Shown: piece by piece, positions 49,633 through 58,067 of the stretch | Position numbering within the stretch: position 1 is the first letter of the stretch | Layout: every line of letters begins with the position of its first letter | Assembly: GCF_016863135.1 (NCBI RefSeq) | Contig: NZ_BOOH01000029.1 | Coordinates: 16,012-80,011 of the forward strand | Origin: Planobispora longispora | GTDB taxonomy: Bacteria > Actinomycetota > Actinomycetes > Streptosporangiales > Streptosporangiaceae | Direction: 5' to 3' | Length of the DNA stretch: 64,000 bases | The notes under the pieces: generated by a model | Databases searched by the model: none | Told to the model about the DNA's origin: nothing | What the model saw: only the letters and a program-made list of their open reading frames with translations | Program-made: the position numbers and the translations under genes

Positions 49633-50202
49633 TCAGCGGCGGGCGAGCTTCCAGGCGGCCGGGAGCAGACCGGCCGCGATGGCGATCTTGACGGCGTCGC
49701 CGACGAGGAAGGGGATCACACCCACCGCGAGCGCCTTGCCGAGACCCAGGCCCAGGGTGGCCATGAGGACCGGGACGCCGAAGGCGTAGATGACCAGGTT
49801 GCCCAGGACCATCGTGCCGACCGTGCGGGCGACGGTGCGGTCGCCGCCGCGCTGGGCGAGCCTGCCGACCAGGGCGGCGGCGGCGATGAAGCCCACCACG
49901 TAGCCGAAGGTGGGGCCGCCGAAGCCGGAGGCGCCCTCCGCGAACCACGGGACGCCCGCGATGCCCACCGCCATGTAGAGCGCCATGCTCAGCGCCGCGC
50001 GGCCCATGCCGAGGGTCGCGCCGACGAGCAGCACGGCGAAGGTCTGTCCGGTGACCGGGACCGGCCACATCGGGAAGGTGAGCTGCGCGGCCAGGCCGGT
50101 CAGGGCGGCGCCGCCGACGACGAGCGCGACGTCGCGGACCCAGGTGCCGGGGATGAGATCGGACAGTACGGCGGGCCGGGCCACCGAGGAAGCGTTTGCC
50201 AT
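49633..50202 (-). CDS. bioY: Biotin transporter substrate-binding subunit BioY
   Basis: 189-residue ECF-type S-component with about six helices. BioY hallmarks are QLTFPMWPVPVTGQTFAVLL, GATLGMGRAALSMALYMAVG, GPTFGYVVGFIAAAALVGRL and PFLVGDAVKIAIA. It takes up biotin with an energising module encoded elsewhere; BioM/BioN are not adjacent. ATG 50202 has AAGGGAG upstream, and TTGAGA with AATAAT further up is a possible but widely spaced promoter. Confidence 0.93.
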   Translation of the reverse strand: MANASSVARPAVLSDLIPGTWVRDVALVVGGAALTGLAAQLTFPMWPVPVTGQTFAVLLVGATLGMGRAALSMALYMAVGIAGVPWFAEGASGFGGPTFGYVVGFIAAAALVGRLAQRGGDRTVARTVGTMVLGNLVIYAFGVPVLMATLGLGLGKALAVGVIPFLVGDAVKIAIAAGLLPAAWKLARR

Positions 50203-50362
50203 CGTGTATGTCTCCCTTTACCGAGGCGTCGTGCCCATTATTCGGACACTCCCTCTGGCGTCTTCTCAAGGGGTGCGCCAAGAACGGCGGTGAGACTTTG
50301 TATGACCGCCATAGACGGGACCGGCCTGCCGTCCCCGGGCAAGCGCCCGCTACGGTGTGGCC

Positions 50363-51304
50363 ATGCGCTCCCGACGTTCTTGTCTCGCGGTCCCCGGCAG
50401 CAACCCCCGCTTCCTGGAGAAGGCGCAGGGGCTCCCCGCCGACGAGGTCTTCCTCGACCTGGAGGACTCCGTCGCGCCACTCGCCAAGGAGGGGGCGCGC
50501 AAGAACATCGTGGCCGCCCTGCGCGAGGGCGACTGGTCGGGCAAGGTCCGGGTCGTGCGGGTCAACGACCTCGGCACCCAGTGGACCTACCGGGACGTCA
50601 TCGAGGTCGTGGAGGGCGCGGGGGAGTTCCTCGACTGCCTGATGCTGCCCAAGGTCGAGGACGCCACCCAGGTGATCTGGCTGGACACGCTGCTGACCCA
50701 GATCGAGAAGGCCAACGGGCTGCCGGTGGGCCGGATCGGCATCGAGGCGCAGATCGAGAACGCCCGCGGGCTGGTCAACGTGGACGCCATCGCGGGGTCC
50801 TCACGCCGCCTGGAGACGCTGGTCTTCGGCCCCGCGGACTTCATGGCCTCGATCAACATGCGGACCCTGGTGGTCGGCGAGCAGCCGCCCGGCTACACCG
50901 AGGGTGACGCCTACCACTACATCCTGATGCGCATCCTGATGGCCGCCCGCTCGCACGACCTGCAGGCCGTCGACGGGCCGTACCTCGCGATCAAGGACCT
51001 GGACGGCTACCGCCGGGTGGCCGCGCGGGCGGCGGCGCTCGGGTTCGACGGCAAGTGGGTGCTGCACCCCACGCAGGTCGAGGCGGCCAACGAGGTGTTC
51101 TCGCCCTCGCAGGAGGACTACGACCACGCCGAGCTCATCCTCGACGCGTACGAGTACTACACGACGGTGGAGAAGCGCGGCGCGGTCATGCTCGGCGACG
51201 AGATGATCGACGAGGCGTCGCGGAAGATGGCGCTGGTGGTGGCGGCCAAGGGCCGGGCCGCCGGGTTCTCGCGCACCAGCGCCTTCACTCCGCCTACAGC
51301 TTGA
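50363..51304 (+). CDS. HpcH/HpaI aldolase / citrate lyase family protein (CoA-ester lyase)
   Basis: 313-residue TIM-barrel lyase related to CitE and malyl-CoA/beta-methylmalyl-CoA lyase: RRSCLAVPGSNPRFLEKAQG, DEVFLDLEDSVAPLAKEGAR, VRVNDLGTQW, GIEAQIENARGLVNV (metal Glu), ETLVFGPADFMASI (metal Asp) and FDGKWVLHPTQVEAANEVFS. It probably cleaves or forms C-C bonds in a 3-hydroxyacyl-CoA. ATG 50363 is 6 nt after TACGGT (leaderless). It overlaps the convergent DUF6529 gene by 11 bp. Confidence 0.88.
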   Translation: MRSRRSCLAVPGSNPRFLEKAQGLPADEVFLDLEDSVAPLAKEGARKNIVAALREGDWSGKVRVVRVNDLGTQWTYRDVIEVVEGAGEFLDCLMLPKVEDATQVIWLDTLLTQIEKANGLPVGRIGIEAQIENARGLVNVDAIAGSSRRLETLVFGPADFMASINMRTLVVGEQPPGYTEGDAYHYILMRILMAARSHDLQAVDGPYLAIKDLDGYRRVAARAAALGFDGKWVLHPTQVEAANEVFSPSQEDYDHAELILDAYEYYTTVEKRGAVMLGDEMIDEASRKMALVVAAKGRAAGFSRTSAFTPPTA

Positions 51305-51869
51305 TCCCGATCGTGGTGAAGAACCACAAAGACGAGGTCAGCCAGAGCCCGGTCAGCGCGGTGAACGTCAGCCCGCCGAGCAGCGGGAGGGTCCAGCCGG
51401 GCAGCCCGCGCTTGGGCAGGGCCAGCATCTTCGCGGTGAACACGCCGTAGAAGAAGCAGCCCAGCAGCGAGTGGATCATCACCCGGGGCACGTCGAACTG
51501 GGTGCCGAGCGCGTACAGGCAGTGGAACGCCACCGGGATCGTCAGGATGAACGCCGCCCGGCCCGACCAGCGGTGCAGGGCGGGAGCCCAGGAGGCGTTC
51601 ATCTTGATCTTGCCCCACATCACCAGGGCGGAGAAGACCTGGACGCCGGCGAGCAGGAACGCGCCGGTGGTGAGCCAGGACTTCATGGCCAGCGGCGCGG
51701 AGAAGCCGGCCGGGCCGACCGCGTAGCCGGTGGGCGAGTGGACGCGGCCGTACACGCCCAGTGCGATCGCGACCAGCCCGCCCACGACGAGCGGGACGAG
51801 GAGCGGGGCGAGGTTCTGCTTCTCGCGCCCGGGAAGGTGCGAGACCTGCGTGCTTTCCATGTCGCTCAT
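51294..51869 (-). CDS. DUF6529 family membrane protein
   Basis: 191 residues with about five helices. Conserved histidines in LHRWSGRAAFILTIPVAFH and MIHSLLGC resemble the heme-ligating arrangement of cytochrome b561/DUF420-type proteins, but heme binding is only inferred. It is co-translated with the upstream secreted protein (TGATG overlap). Confidence 0.78.
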   Translation of the reverse strand: MSDMESTQVSHLPGREKQNLAPLLVPLVVGGLVAIALGVYGRVHSPTGYAVGPAGFSAPLAMKSWLTTGAFLLAGVQVFSALVMWGKIKMNASWAPALHRWSGRAAFILTIPVAFHCLYALGTQFDVPRVMIHSLLGCFFYGVFTAKMLALPKRGLPGWTLPLLGGLTFTALTGLWLTSSLWFFTTIGIKL

Positions 51870-52531
51870 CAGAACCCCTCAATGAACTCGTCGACGTCCT
51901 GGGGATCGACCTCCGTGCCGTCGATGGTCGCGTTCTCGCCCGGCTCGGGGATCTCGCTCTCGACGGCCTCGTCGCCGACGACGGTCAGGCCGACCCGGCT
52001 GCCGTCGGGAAGGTAGATCCATCCGGCGCGGACCTGCGCGCCGCGGACGATCGCGGTGGCCCGGTAGAGGCCGGAGGGCTTCTTGACCGTGGGCGCGGTG
52101 AAGTCCCACTCCTTGGCGCCGAACTCCAGCTTCCCGGTGGCCTTGCCGCCGCCGAGCTTCGCCACGACGGAGGCTTTCCCGGGGCCGGAGAGGGTGACCT
52201 GGCCGTCGGCGGCCCTGCCCTTGAGCCAGGCCTCGACCCTGCCGTCGCAGAAGTAGCCGACGGCCTTGCCGTTGCGGATGGAGATGGCGATGAGGCCGCC
52301 GTTGCCCTGGACCCGGCCCGCGTAGTCGGCCTTGGCCGGGACGGGCTTGACGGTCTTGGTGACCTCGGGTTCGGGTGAGGCCTCCGAGGTGGCCTCGGCC
52401 ACCGGCGCGGCGGGCTCACCCTGTGCGTTGACACTTTGTGTCGGGGGTGCGGTCGTGGCGCTGAGCAGGCCGAGCACGACGGCCATCGCCGCGCCGGCCG
52501 CCAGCGTGAGAACGGGCCCCAGCCGTTTCAT
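51869..52531 (-). CDS. Secreted or membrane-anchored hypothetical protein
   Basis: 220 residues. The N-terminal signal/anchor (LGPVLTLAAGAAMAVVLGLL) is followed by a Pro/Glu/Thr linker, then a beta-rich domain (DYAGRVQGNGGLIAISIRNG; AVGYFCDGRVEAWLKG; RAGWIYLPDGSRVGLTVVGD) and an acidic C-terminus. No known catalytic motif. Its stop overlaps the start of the DUF6529 gene, suggesting that the two work together. Confidence 0.72.
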   Translation of the reverse strand: MKRLGPVLTLAAGAAMAVVLGLLSATTAPPTQSVNAQGEPAAPVAEATSEASPEPEVTKTVKPVPAKADYAGRVQGNGGLIAISIRNGKAVGYFCDGRVEAWLKGRAADGQVTLSGPGKASVVAKLGGGKATGKLEFGAKEWDFTAPTVKKPSGLYRATAIVRGAQVRAGWIYLPDGSRVGLTVVGDEAVESEIPEPGENATIDGTEVDPQDVDEFIEGF

Positions 52532-52997
52532 GATTGCTCCCTGGGGTTGGGCTTTTCTTGCCCCCCATGAAAAGTCTCACCGGCGGGGGTGTCTGTGAAG
52601 TAATCCGCACACAGGAGATCTCCTCGGAAGAGATCGGGGCAGGGGCGGCCCCTGTGCGGGGCGGAAGGTTCGGGCGGTCTTCCCGGGACACGTGAATTCG
52701 GATTTTTCGCGCAATAGACGGCAAATCGGGTGGCTGTCCGGTGAATCTCCCTAGAGAGGTCTCGTCAGGGCGGCCCCGGCGTGTTGCTCTGGATGTGCAC
52801 GGCTTGCTCTGGGTGCGGACGGCCCGCGCGGCGGCGTGGACGGCGGAGGTGATCGTTTCGGCCGGGCGGGGTAGGAGTAGGCTCGCGTGGATTTGCCGCT
52901 CCCATAGGGGTTTGCGGTTAAGTGGCACGTGGACAACTGGAACGATCCGGAGACCGGTGAATCCGGGACGTAGGCTTCCTTCGAGGAGGTGCTGAGC
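52532..52997. other. 466-bp divergent intergenic region
   Basis: Separates the secreted-protein gene (minus) from the large propeller gene (plus). It contains two perfect palindromes, AGGAGATCTCCT (52613-52624) and CAGGGGCGGCCCCTG (52640-52654), plus an AT-richer tract around 52695-52745. A 14-codon ORF (52929-52973) sits just before the propeller gene. An 84-codon frame at 52741-52995 has no coding character. Confidence 0.5.
52929..52973 (+). CDS. Possible 14-codon leader ORF
   Basis: GTG-initiated VDNWNDPETGESGT, stop at 52971-52973, with G or C at most third positions. TTAAGT lies 5 nt upstream, so it could be a leaderless leader peptide. The propeller gene starts 24 bp after its stop. 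No homologue can be named; chance is possible. Confidence 0.3.
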   Translation: MDNWNDPETGESGT

Positions 52998-55900
52998 GTG
53001 GCCTCGGGCCCTCACGACCCGCGCTCGCGAGAATGGCCGCCGGACGACGACGGCGCGCCCGACAACACGACGCACACGACCGGGTCCCAGGAGCCCCACC
53101 CGTCCCCGCCGACGATCCAGCACTCCCCGCCGGGTCCCTCCGACGACCGCACCCGCGGGCTGCCGCTCTCCTCCCCCTGGATGTCCCCGCCCTTCGCCGC
53201 CCCGGCCCCGGACGAGCCCGACCCCCCGCGCCCGCCCGCCGAGCGCCGCCGCCCCTACGCCCAGCCCTACACGCCCGCTACGGGCTCCGCGGGCTCCGGG
53301 CCCTCCGGGGACCCCACGGGGCCCACGCCCCCCTCGCCCCCCACGCCCTCCGGCTCCCCTCACGGCAGGGGAGAAGAGCCCGAGGGCGGGCGCGAGGACG
53401 CCGGGCCGGCGCCGCGCCGCAGGATGGCGGACCGCCCGGACCGGCTGGTCGCCTCGGGGCCGCCGCGGCGATCTCAGCCGCCTCAGGAGTCTCTGACACC
53501 TCAAGAGCCTCTGACACCTCAAGAGGCGCAACAGCTTCAAGAGCGTCACCCGCCTCGGCGGTCCGAGGAGCTCCAGGAGCCGGGAGAGGAGTTCCGCCGG
53601 TCCCGGCGGCCCCGGCCCGACCGGCTGGTCGCCTCGGGGCCGTCCCGGGAGCAGGCGCCCGCCGTCCCCCCTCCCGGGGAGGACACCGGACCGGAGCGCG
53701 AGGAGCCCGGCGCGCCCGACGACCACGACGACCACGACGACTTCGAGCCCGTACGGCGGGTCGGGCGCCCGCCTGGGGGACGTCCGGCCCGGCCCGACCG
53801 GCTGGTCGCCTCGGGCCCGCCCCGCAGGCGCGGCCCCAACGGCGGGCGGCACCACCGCGCGGCCACGGCGCCGTCGGCCGTGCGCCGCTCCACCCCGACG
53901 CGGAGAAGGCGCGGCCGGGGCCTGATGATCCCCTTTCTGCTGGTCCTCGTCCTGACCGCCGCGGTCGGCGGGGGGCTGGTGCTGTGGGGCTGGGTGAGCA
54001 GCCCTTTCGCCACCGGTCTGCGCCTGGTGGGAGACGACTTCCAGTCAGGTGACGAGAGCTTCGTCTCCCCCATCGCCGACGGCGCGGACGGCTCCAGCCA
54101 GGTGCTCAACGACCTCGCCGCGGCGGGCTCCACCGTGGTCGCGGTCGGGACCGACAAGACCGACCCCGTCCGCCGGCCGCTCTTTCTGGTGTCCTCCGAC
54201 GGCGGTGACACCTGGCGGCTCGGCAAGGTCAGCGGACCGGTGGGGCAGGAGGCGGGGCCGACCACGGTCGGGCTGGTGGCGGGCGGCGACGGCCGCTGGC
54301 TCGCCGCGGGGAACGAGTCCCCGGGCGTCCCGCCGAGCCTGTGGACCAGCGCCGACGGCCAGAGCTGGAATCCGGTGAGCCCCGAGGAGGCGGCCGGGTT
54401 CGAGGCCGGGGACGAGATCGTGGATCTCACCCGCACCTCGTCGGGGTTCGTCGCGGTCGGCGTCACGGTTGCCGACGACGGGACCTACGGGCCGGCGGCC
54501 TGGACCTCGCCCGACGGGCGGGGCTGGACCCGGGTGCGGGCGCGCGACCTCGACGCGCCCGGCGGGACGCGCGGGCTGCGGGCCGTCGCGGCCCGCGGCG
54601 ACGCCGTGGTCGCGCTGGCCGAACCCGGCGGGGGGAAGCGGTCCTCGACCGTCCTGCGCTCCGGGGACGGCGGGAAGTCCTGGCTCAGGGGCGGGGAGGA
54701 ACTGGACGGCGTGGCCTCGCAGCCGGGCGCGCTGGCCGTGGCCGGGAACCGCTTCGTGGCGGTTCCCACCCAGCAGGGCTCGGCCAAGGGCGAGGTGCCC
54801 GTCTACTGCTCGGCCAACGGCGGATCCTGGGACCGCTGCGGCGCCATCACCGGCCTGGGCCCGCAGGGGTCGGGGGTGAAACGGCTGGCGTCCTCCGCCA
54901 CCGGCGCGTTCGCGGTGGCGGAGTCGGGACTGGAGCACTATGTCGCCTTCACCAGCCAGGACGGCCGGAAGTGGTCCCCGTCCACCGACCTCGGCACGGT
55001 GTCGGGCTCGCTGCGGGCGCTGGCGGTCTCCGACGAGGGCACGCTCGTCGTCGGCGGCGACCAGCGCGCGATCGGCGTGGACAACCGGCTCGTCCTGATC
55101 ACGGCGGCCAGGGAGGGCGCGGCGAGGGCGGTCCCCCTGGACACGATTGAGGGCCTGAACCGGGTCGCGCGCGAGACGACGGGGCTGGCCGCCGGGGACG
55201 GCAGGTTCGTCGCGGTCGGCGCGGCCTCCGGCGACGCCGGGATCTGGACCAGCGAGGACGGCGAGGCGTGGGACACCGCCGGGCCCGCGCGGCTCCTCGG
55301 CGGCGAGCACTGGCAGGCGCTCAGCGACGTGGTGTACGGCAGGCGGGGCTGGCTCGCCGTGGGCAGCACGATGAGCGCCGTCGCCGCCACCGAACCGCTC
55401 CTGGTCACCTCCGCCGACGGCCGGAGCTGGCGCAGGGTGCCGATCATGGACTCCCTCGCCAGGGGCGGTCATTCCCTCCTGGCCCCGCGCGCGGTCGCGG
55501 CCGGTCCGTCCGGCTACGTCCTGGCCGGGGAGGAGGGCGAGCCGGGAGCGACCACCGCGGTCCTGTGGTTCTCCGCCGACCTGAAGGGCTACACCCGGGC
55601 GGCCAGGCTGCCCGCGGGCGGCGCGGGCGTGCGCCTGCACGACGTCTCGCCCACCTCCTCCGGGTACATGGCGGTCGGCGGCTCCGGCACGGGCGAGCAG
55701 GAGACCGGAGTGGTCTGGGTCTCGGCCGATGGGGTGAACTGGACCGCGCGCAAACCCCTGCTGCCCTCCGGGGCGACCGCGGCGGGCCTGCGGCACGTGG
55801 TCACCTACGGCGGCCAGGTCGTCGCGGTCGGCACGGCGGAGACCGCGCAGGGGCGGCGGGCGTTCGGCGCGGTCTCCCGCGACAACGGGGCGACGTGGCG

Positions 55901-56204
55901 GACGGCATGGCTCCCGGCGGACCGGGCGGCCGCCGTACTGGACCTGGCGGCGACCCCGGACGGCGTGGTGGCGGTGGGCTGGCACGGCGTGCAGGGCGAG
56001 GGCGACAGCTCGGCCTGGACCTCCGAGGACGGGCTGTCCTGGCAGCGGCACGAACCCGCCGAGGGCCGGCTCGCCGGCGAGGGCGCCCAGTGGCTGGGGG
56101 CCGTGGCGGTCTCCGGCGACCAGGTGGTGGCCCTGGGCCGGTCCACCACCTACGACGCCGACCATCTCACCCTGTGGCGCTCGACCCTGGCGGCGGAGCG
56201 ATGA
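52998..56204 (+). CDS. Large membrane-anchored protein with extracellular Asp-box beta-propeller
   Basis: 1068 residues in three parts. The cytoplasmic N-terminus (about 300 residues) is disordered and Pro-rich, and holds three copies of an RPDRLVASGP motif plus a LTPQEP tandem. One transmembrane helix follows (MIPFLLVLVLTAAVGGGLVL). The extracellular region of about 740 residues carries at least ten Asp-box (BNR-like) repeats: SSDGGDTW, TSADGQSW, TSPDGRGW, RSGDGGKSW, TSQDGRKW, TSEDGEAW, TSADGRSW, VSADGVNW, VSRDNGATW, TSEDGLSW. This suggests one or two beta-propellers. It is possibly a glycan-binding or signalling receptor. GTG 52998 has GAGGAGG 8 nt upstream. Confidence 0.78.
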   Translation: MASGPHDPRSREWPPDDDGAPDNTTHTTGSQEPHPSPPTIQHSPPGPSDDRTRGLPLSSPWMSPPFAAPAPDEPDPPRPPAERRRPYAQPYTPATGSAGSGPSGDPTGPTPPSPPTPSGSPHGRGEEPEGGREDAGPAPRRRMADRPDRLVASGPPRRSQPPQESLTPQEPLTPQEAQQLQERHPPRRSEELQEPGEEFRRSRRPRPDRLVASGPSREQAPAVPPPGEDTGPEREEPGAPDDHDDHDDFEPVRRVGRPPGGRPARPDRLVASGPPRRRGPNGGRHHRAATAPSAVRRSTPTRRRRGRGLMIPFLLVLVLTAAVGGGLVLWGWVSSPFATGLRLVGDDFQSGDESFVSPIADGADGSSQVLNDLAAAGSTVVAVGTDKTDPVRRPLFLVSSDGGDTWRLGKVSGPVGQEAGPTTVGLVAGGDGRWLAAGNESPGVPPSLWTSADGQSWNPVSPEEAAGFEAGDEIVDLTRTSSGFVAVGVTVADDGTYGPAAWTSPDGRGWTRVRARDLDAPGGTRGLRAVAARGDAVVALAEPGGGKRSSTVLRSGDGGKSWLRGGEELDGVASQPGALAVAGNRFVAVPTQQGSAKGEVPVYCSANGGSWDRCGAITGLGPQGSGVKRLASSATGAFAVAESGLEHYVAFTSQDGRKWSPSTDLGTVSGSLRALAVSDEGTLVVGGDQRAIGVDNRLVLITAAREGAARAVPLDTIEGLNRVARETTGLAAGDGRFVAVGAASGDAGIWTSEDGEAWDTAGPARLLGGEHWQALSDVVYGRRGWLAVGSTMSAVAATEPLLVTSADGRSWRRVPIMDSLARGGHSLLAPRAVAAGPSGYVLAGEEGEPGATTAVLWFSADLKGYTRAARLPAGGAGVRLHDVSPTSSGYMAVGGSGTGEQETGVVWVSADGVNWTARKPLLPSGATAAGLRHVVTYGGQVVAVGTAETAQGRRAFGAVSRDNGATWRTAWLPADRAAAVLDLAATPDGVVAVGWHGVQGEGDSSAWTSEDGLSWQRHEPAEGRLAGEGAQWLGAVAVSGDQVVALGRSTTYDADHLTLWRSTLAAER

Positions 56205-56586
56205 GCGCCCATCCGGCGAGGGCCTCCAGCAGGCCGGGGGCGAGCGGCAGGCGCGGCAGCTCGCCGGGGCCGAACCAGCCTGCGTCGGCGGCGTCGTCAC
56301 CGGCGGCGAGCGTGCCGCCGGTGACCTCCGCCAGGTAGTCGCGGATCTCGTAGACGACGTCCCCCGGCCCGGGACGGTCCACGGTGCCGGCCAGCCGGCC
56401 GACCGCGACCGTCAGCCCGGTCTCCTCGCGGACCTCGCGGACGACCGCCTCCGCGTCGGACTCGCCGGGCTCGACACGGCCGCCCGGAACGGACCAGAGT
56501 CCCTGCGCCGGCGGGTGTCCGCGGCGCACGAGAAGCATCCGGCCAGAGCTGTCAAAGATGATCGCTCCAACACAATTTACGCGCAC
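56167..56586 (-). CDS. Nudix hydrolase
   Basis: 139 residues. The Nudix box is complete: GGRVEPGESDAEAVVREVRE, then ETGL (GX5EX7REUXEEXGU). The substrate is unknown; MutT-like nucleotides are possible. GTG 56586 is 7 nt after TAATCT, giving a leaderless mRNA and the family-typical VRVNCVGAIIFDSSGRML start; ATG 56631 would add 15 unconserved residues. Its 3' end overlaps the convergent propeller gene by 38 bp. Confidence 0.88.
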   Translation of the reverse strand: MRVNCVGAIIFDSSGRMLLVRRGHPPAQGLWSVPGGRVEPGESDAEAVVREVREETGLTVAVGRLAGTVDRPGPGDVVYEIRDYLAEVTGGTLAAGDDAADAGWFGPGELPRLPLAPGLLEALAGWALIAPPPGSSATG

Positions 56587-56660
56587 ATGGACAAGATTAC
56601 GGCTGGATAACGGACTGTGGCCTTGACTCATGGGTCGCCAGGGGCGCACCGTGGGTAGTC

Positions 56661-57302
56661 GTGAGAGCCTCGCCTACCTGCCCGCGCTGTTTCGGCCCGC
56701 TCCGCCCGCCGAGTGCTTGGTCAAGTGCTTGGCGGTGTGGCCGGCACGGCGACGTCCTGCCCCTGCAGCCCCCGCGACAGCCGTCGGCGGCCGCCGTGGA
56801 GGCGGTCAGCCAGAACGCCCGCGTGCCGGTCTGGCTGCCGTGGCCGCTCCCGACCGGCTGGCTGGTCACCGGTTTCGCCGAGGTGGGCGACGAGCGCACC
56901 GGCGGCAGGGCCACCGTCGTGGCGCTCTCCGGGCCGTCGGTGACCCAGGGGCCCGCGGACCTGCTGATCATCGCCGAGGAGCCCGGCATCGGGCTCGGCG
57001 CGGCGTACGCCGGGCTGGAGGGGCCCGACCCGGGCGACGGGTTCGGCGACGGCCCGCCGCACGCGAAGATCGACGTGAAGGGCCACCCGGCCGCGCTCTG
57101 GTGCGTGGACGCCGCCGCCGACCGGGCGGTCTACGCGGGCGAGGCCCTGGGAGACTGGCTGTGGACCATCGCCTGGCCCGTCGAGGCGGGCTGCCTGATC
57201 GCCCTCGCCGAGCTCTCCCTGCGGGACCTGCGTGACGACGGCCAGGCGTACGAGCTTCCCTTCGGGGCGTTCTCTCCACGCCTGGGCGGGGAAAAGAGCT
57301 GA
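56661..57302 (+). CDS. DUF6758 family protein
   Basis: 213 residues. The N-terminal CPRCFGPLRPPSAWSSAWRC looks like a zinc ribbon (two CxxC-like pairs, the second degenerate). It is followed by a conserved body (ARVPVWLPWPLPTGWLVTGF; GGRATVVALSGP; LIIAEEPGIGLGAAYAGL). The function is unknown. GTG 56661. The following MarC gene starts 41 bp later on the same strand. Confidence 0.82.
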   Translation: MRASPTCPRCFGPLRPPSAWSSAWRCGRHGDVLPLQPPRQPSAAAVEAVSQNARVPVWLPWPLPTGWLVTGFAEVGDERTGGRATVVALSGPSVTQGPADLLIIAEEPGIGLGAAYAGLEGPDPGDGFGDGPPHAKIDVKGHPAALWCVDAAADRAVYAGEALGDWLWTIAWPVEAGCLIALAELSLRDLRDDGQAYELPFGAFSPRLGGEKS

Positions 57303-57343
57303 TCGGCCACTACGCTTCCCCCTGAATGACTTCAGGGGGATAT

Positions 57344-57958
57344 GTGTTCGATGTCCAGTTCTTTGTCGAGGCGTTCATCACGATGTTCGTCATCATGGAC
57401 CCGCCCGGCGTGATCCCCCTCTTCCTGGCCTACACGAGCGGCCGGGGCATGGCCGAGCGCAAGCGGGTCGCCTGGCAGGCGCCCATCGTCGCGTTCTGCC
57501 TCATCGTCGTCTTCGCGGTCTTCGGCCAGGCGATCCTCGGCTATCTGCACGTCGAGGTGCCGGCCATGCAGATCGCCGGCGGCCTGCTCCTGCTGCTGGT
57601 CGCCCTCCAGCTGCTCACCGGGGAGACCGAGCCGCCGGCCGGCACGATGAAGTCCAACGTGAACGTCGCGCTCGTCCCGCTCGGCACGCCCCTGCTCGCC
57701 GGGCCCGGCGCGATCGTCGCGACGATCGTCTTCTCCCAGCAGGCGGAGGCCAAGAGCGGCGGCATCCTGGCCCTCGCCCTGGCCATCGCGGCCGTCCACC
57801 TGCTGCTCTGGGTGTTCATGCGGTTCTCGGTGGGGATCGTCCGGGTCATCAAGGAGAACGGCATCGAGCTCGTCACCCGCATCGCGGGCCTCCTGCTCTC
57901 GGCGCTGGCCGTGCAGCTCATCATCACCGCGATCCGCACCCTCCTGAAGACCGGCTGA
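57344..57958 (+). CDS. MarC family integral membrane protein
   Basis: 204 residues with six predicted helices. Hallmarks are FVEAFITMFVIMDPPGVIPL, VPAMQIAGGLLLLLVALQLL, VPLGTPLLAGPGAIVATIVF and ITRIAGLL-type residues at the C-terminus. A transporter role for the MarC family is suspected but unproven. GTG 57344 (FDVQFFVEAF) matches family N-termini; ATG 57326 would add six residues. Confidence 0.87.
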   Translation: MFDVQFFVEAFITMFVIMDPPGVIPLFLAYTSGRGMAERKRVAWQAPIVAFCLIVVFAVFGQAILGYLHVEVPAMQIAGGLLLLLVALQLLTGETEPPAGTMKSNVNVALVPLGTPLLAGPGAIVATIVFSQQAEAKSGGILALALAIAAVHLLLWVFMRFSVGIVRVIKENGIELVTRIAGLLLSALAVQLIITAIRTLLKTG

Positions 57959-58067
57959 CCGGGATGCCGGTTACGAGCCCCCGAGCCGTGGCGCGTCGGC
58001 ATCGCCTTCGATACAGCACGGCCGGGGGCGCAGCTTCTGTTCGCTGTGGGCAGTAAAGTTCTGAAAC

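Noticed and set aside
52741..52995. 84-codon frame upstream of the propeller gene
   Set aside because: Arg-rich, no conserved features, no ribosome-binding site, and it overlaps the better-supported start region of the next gene.
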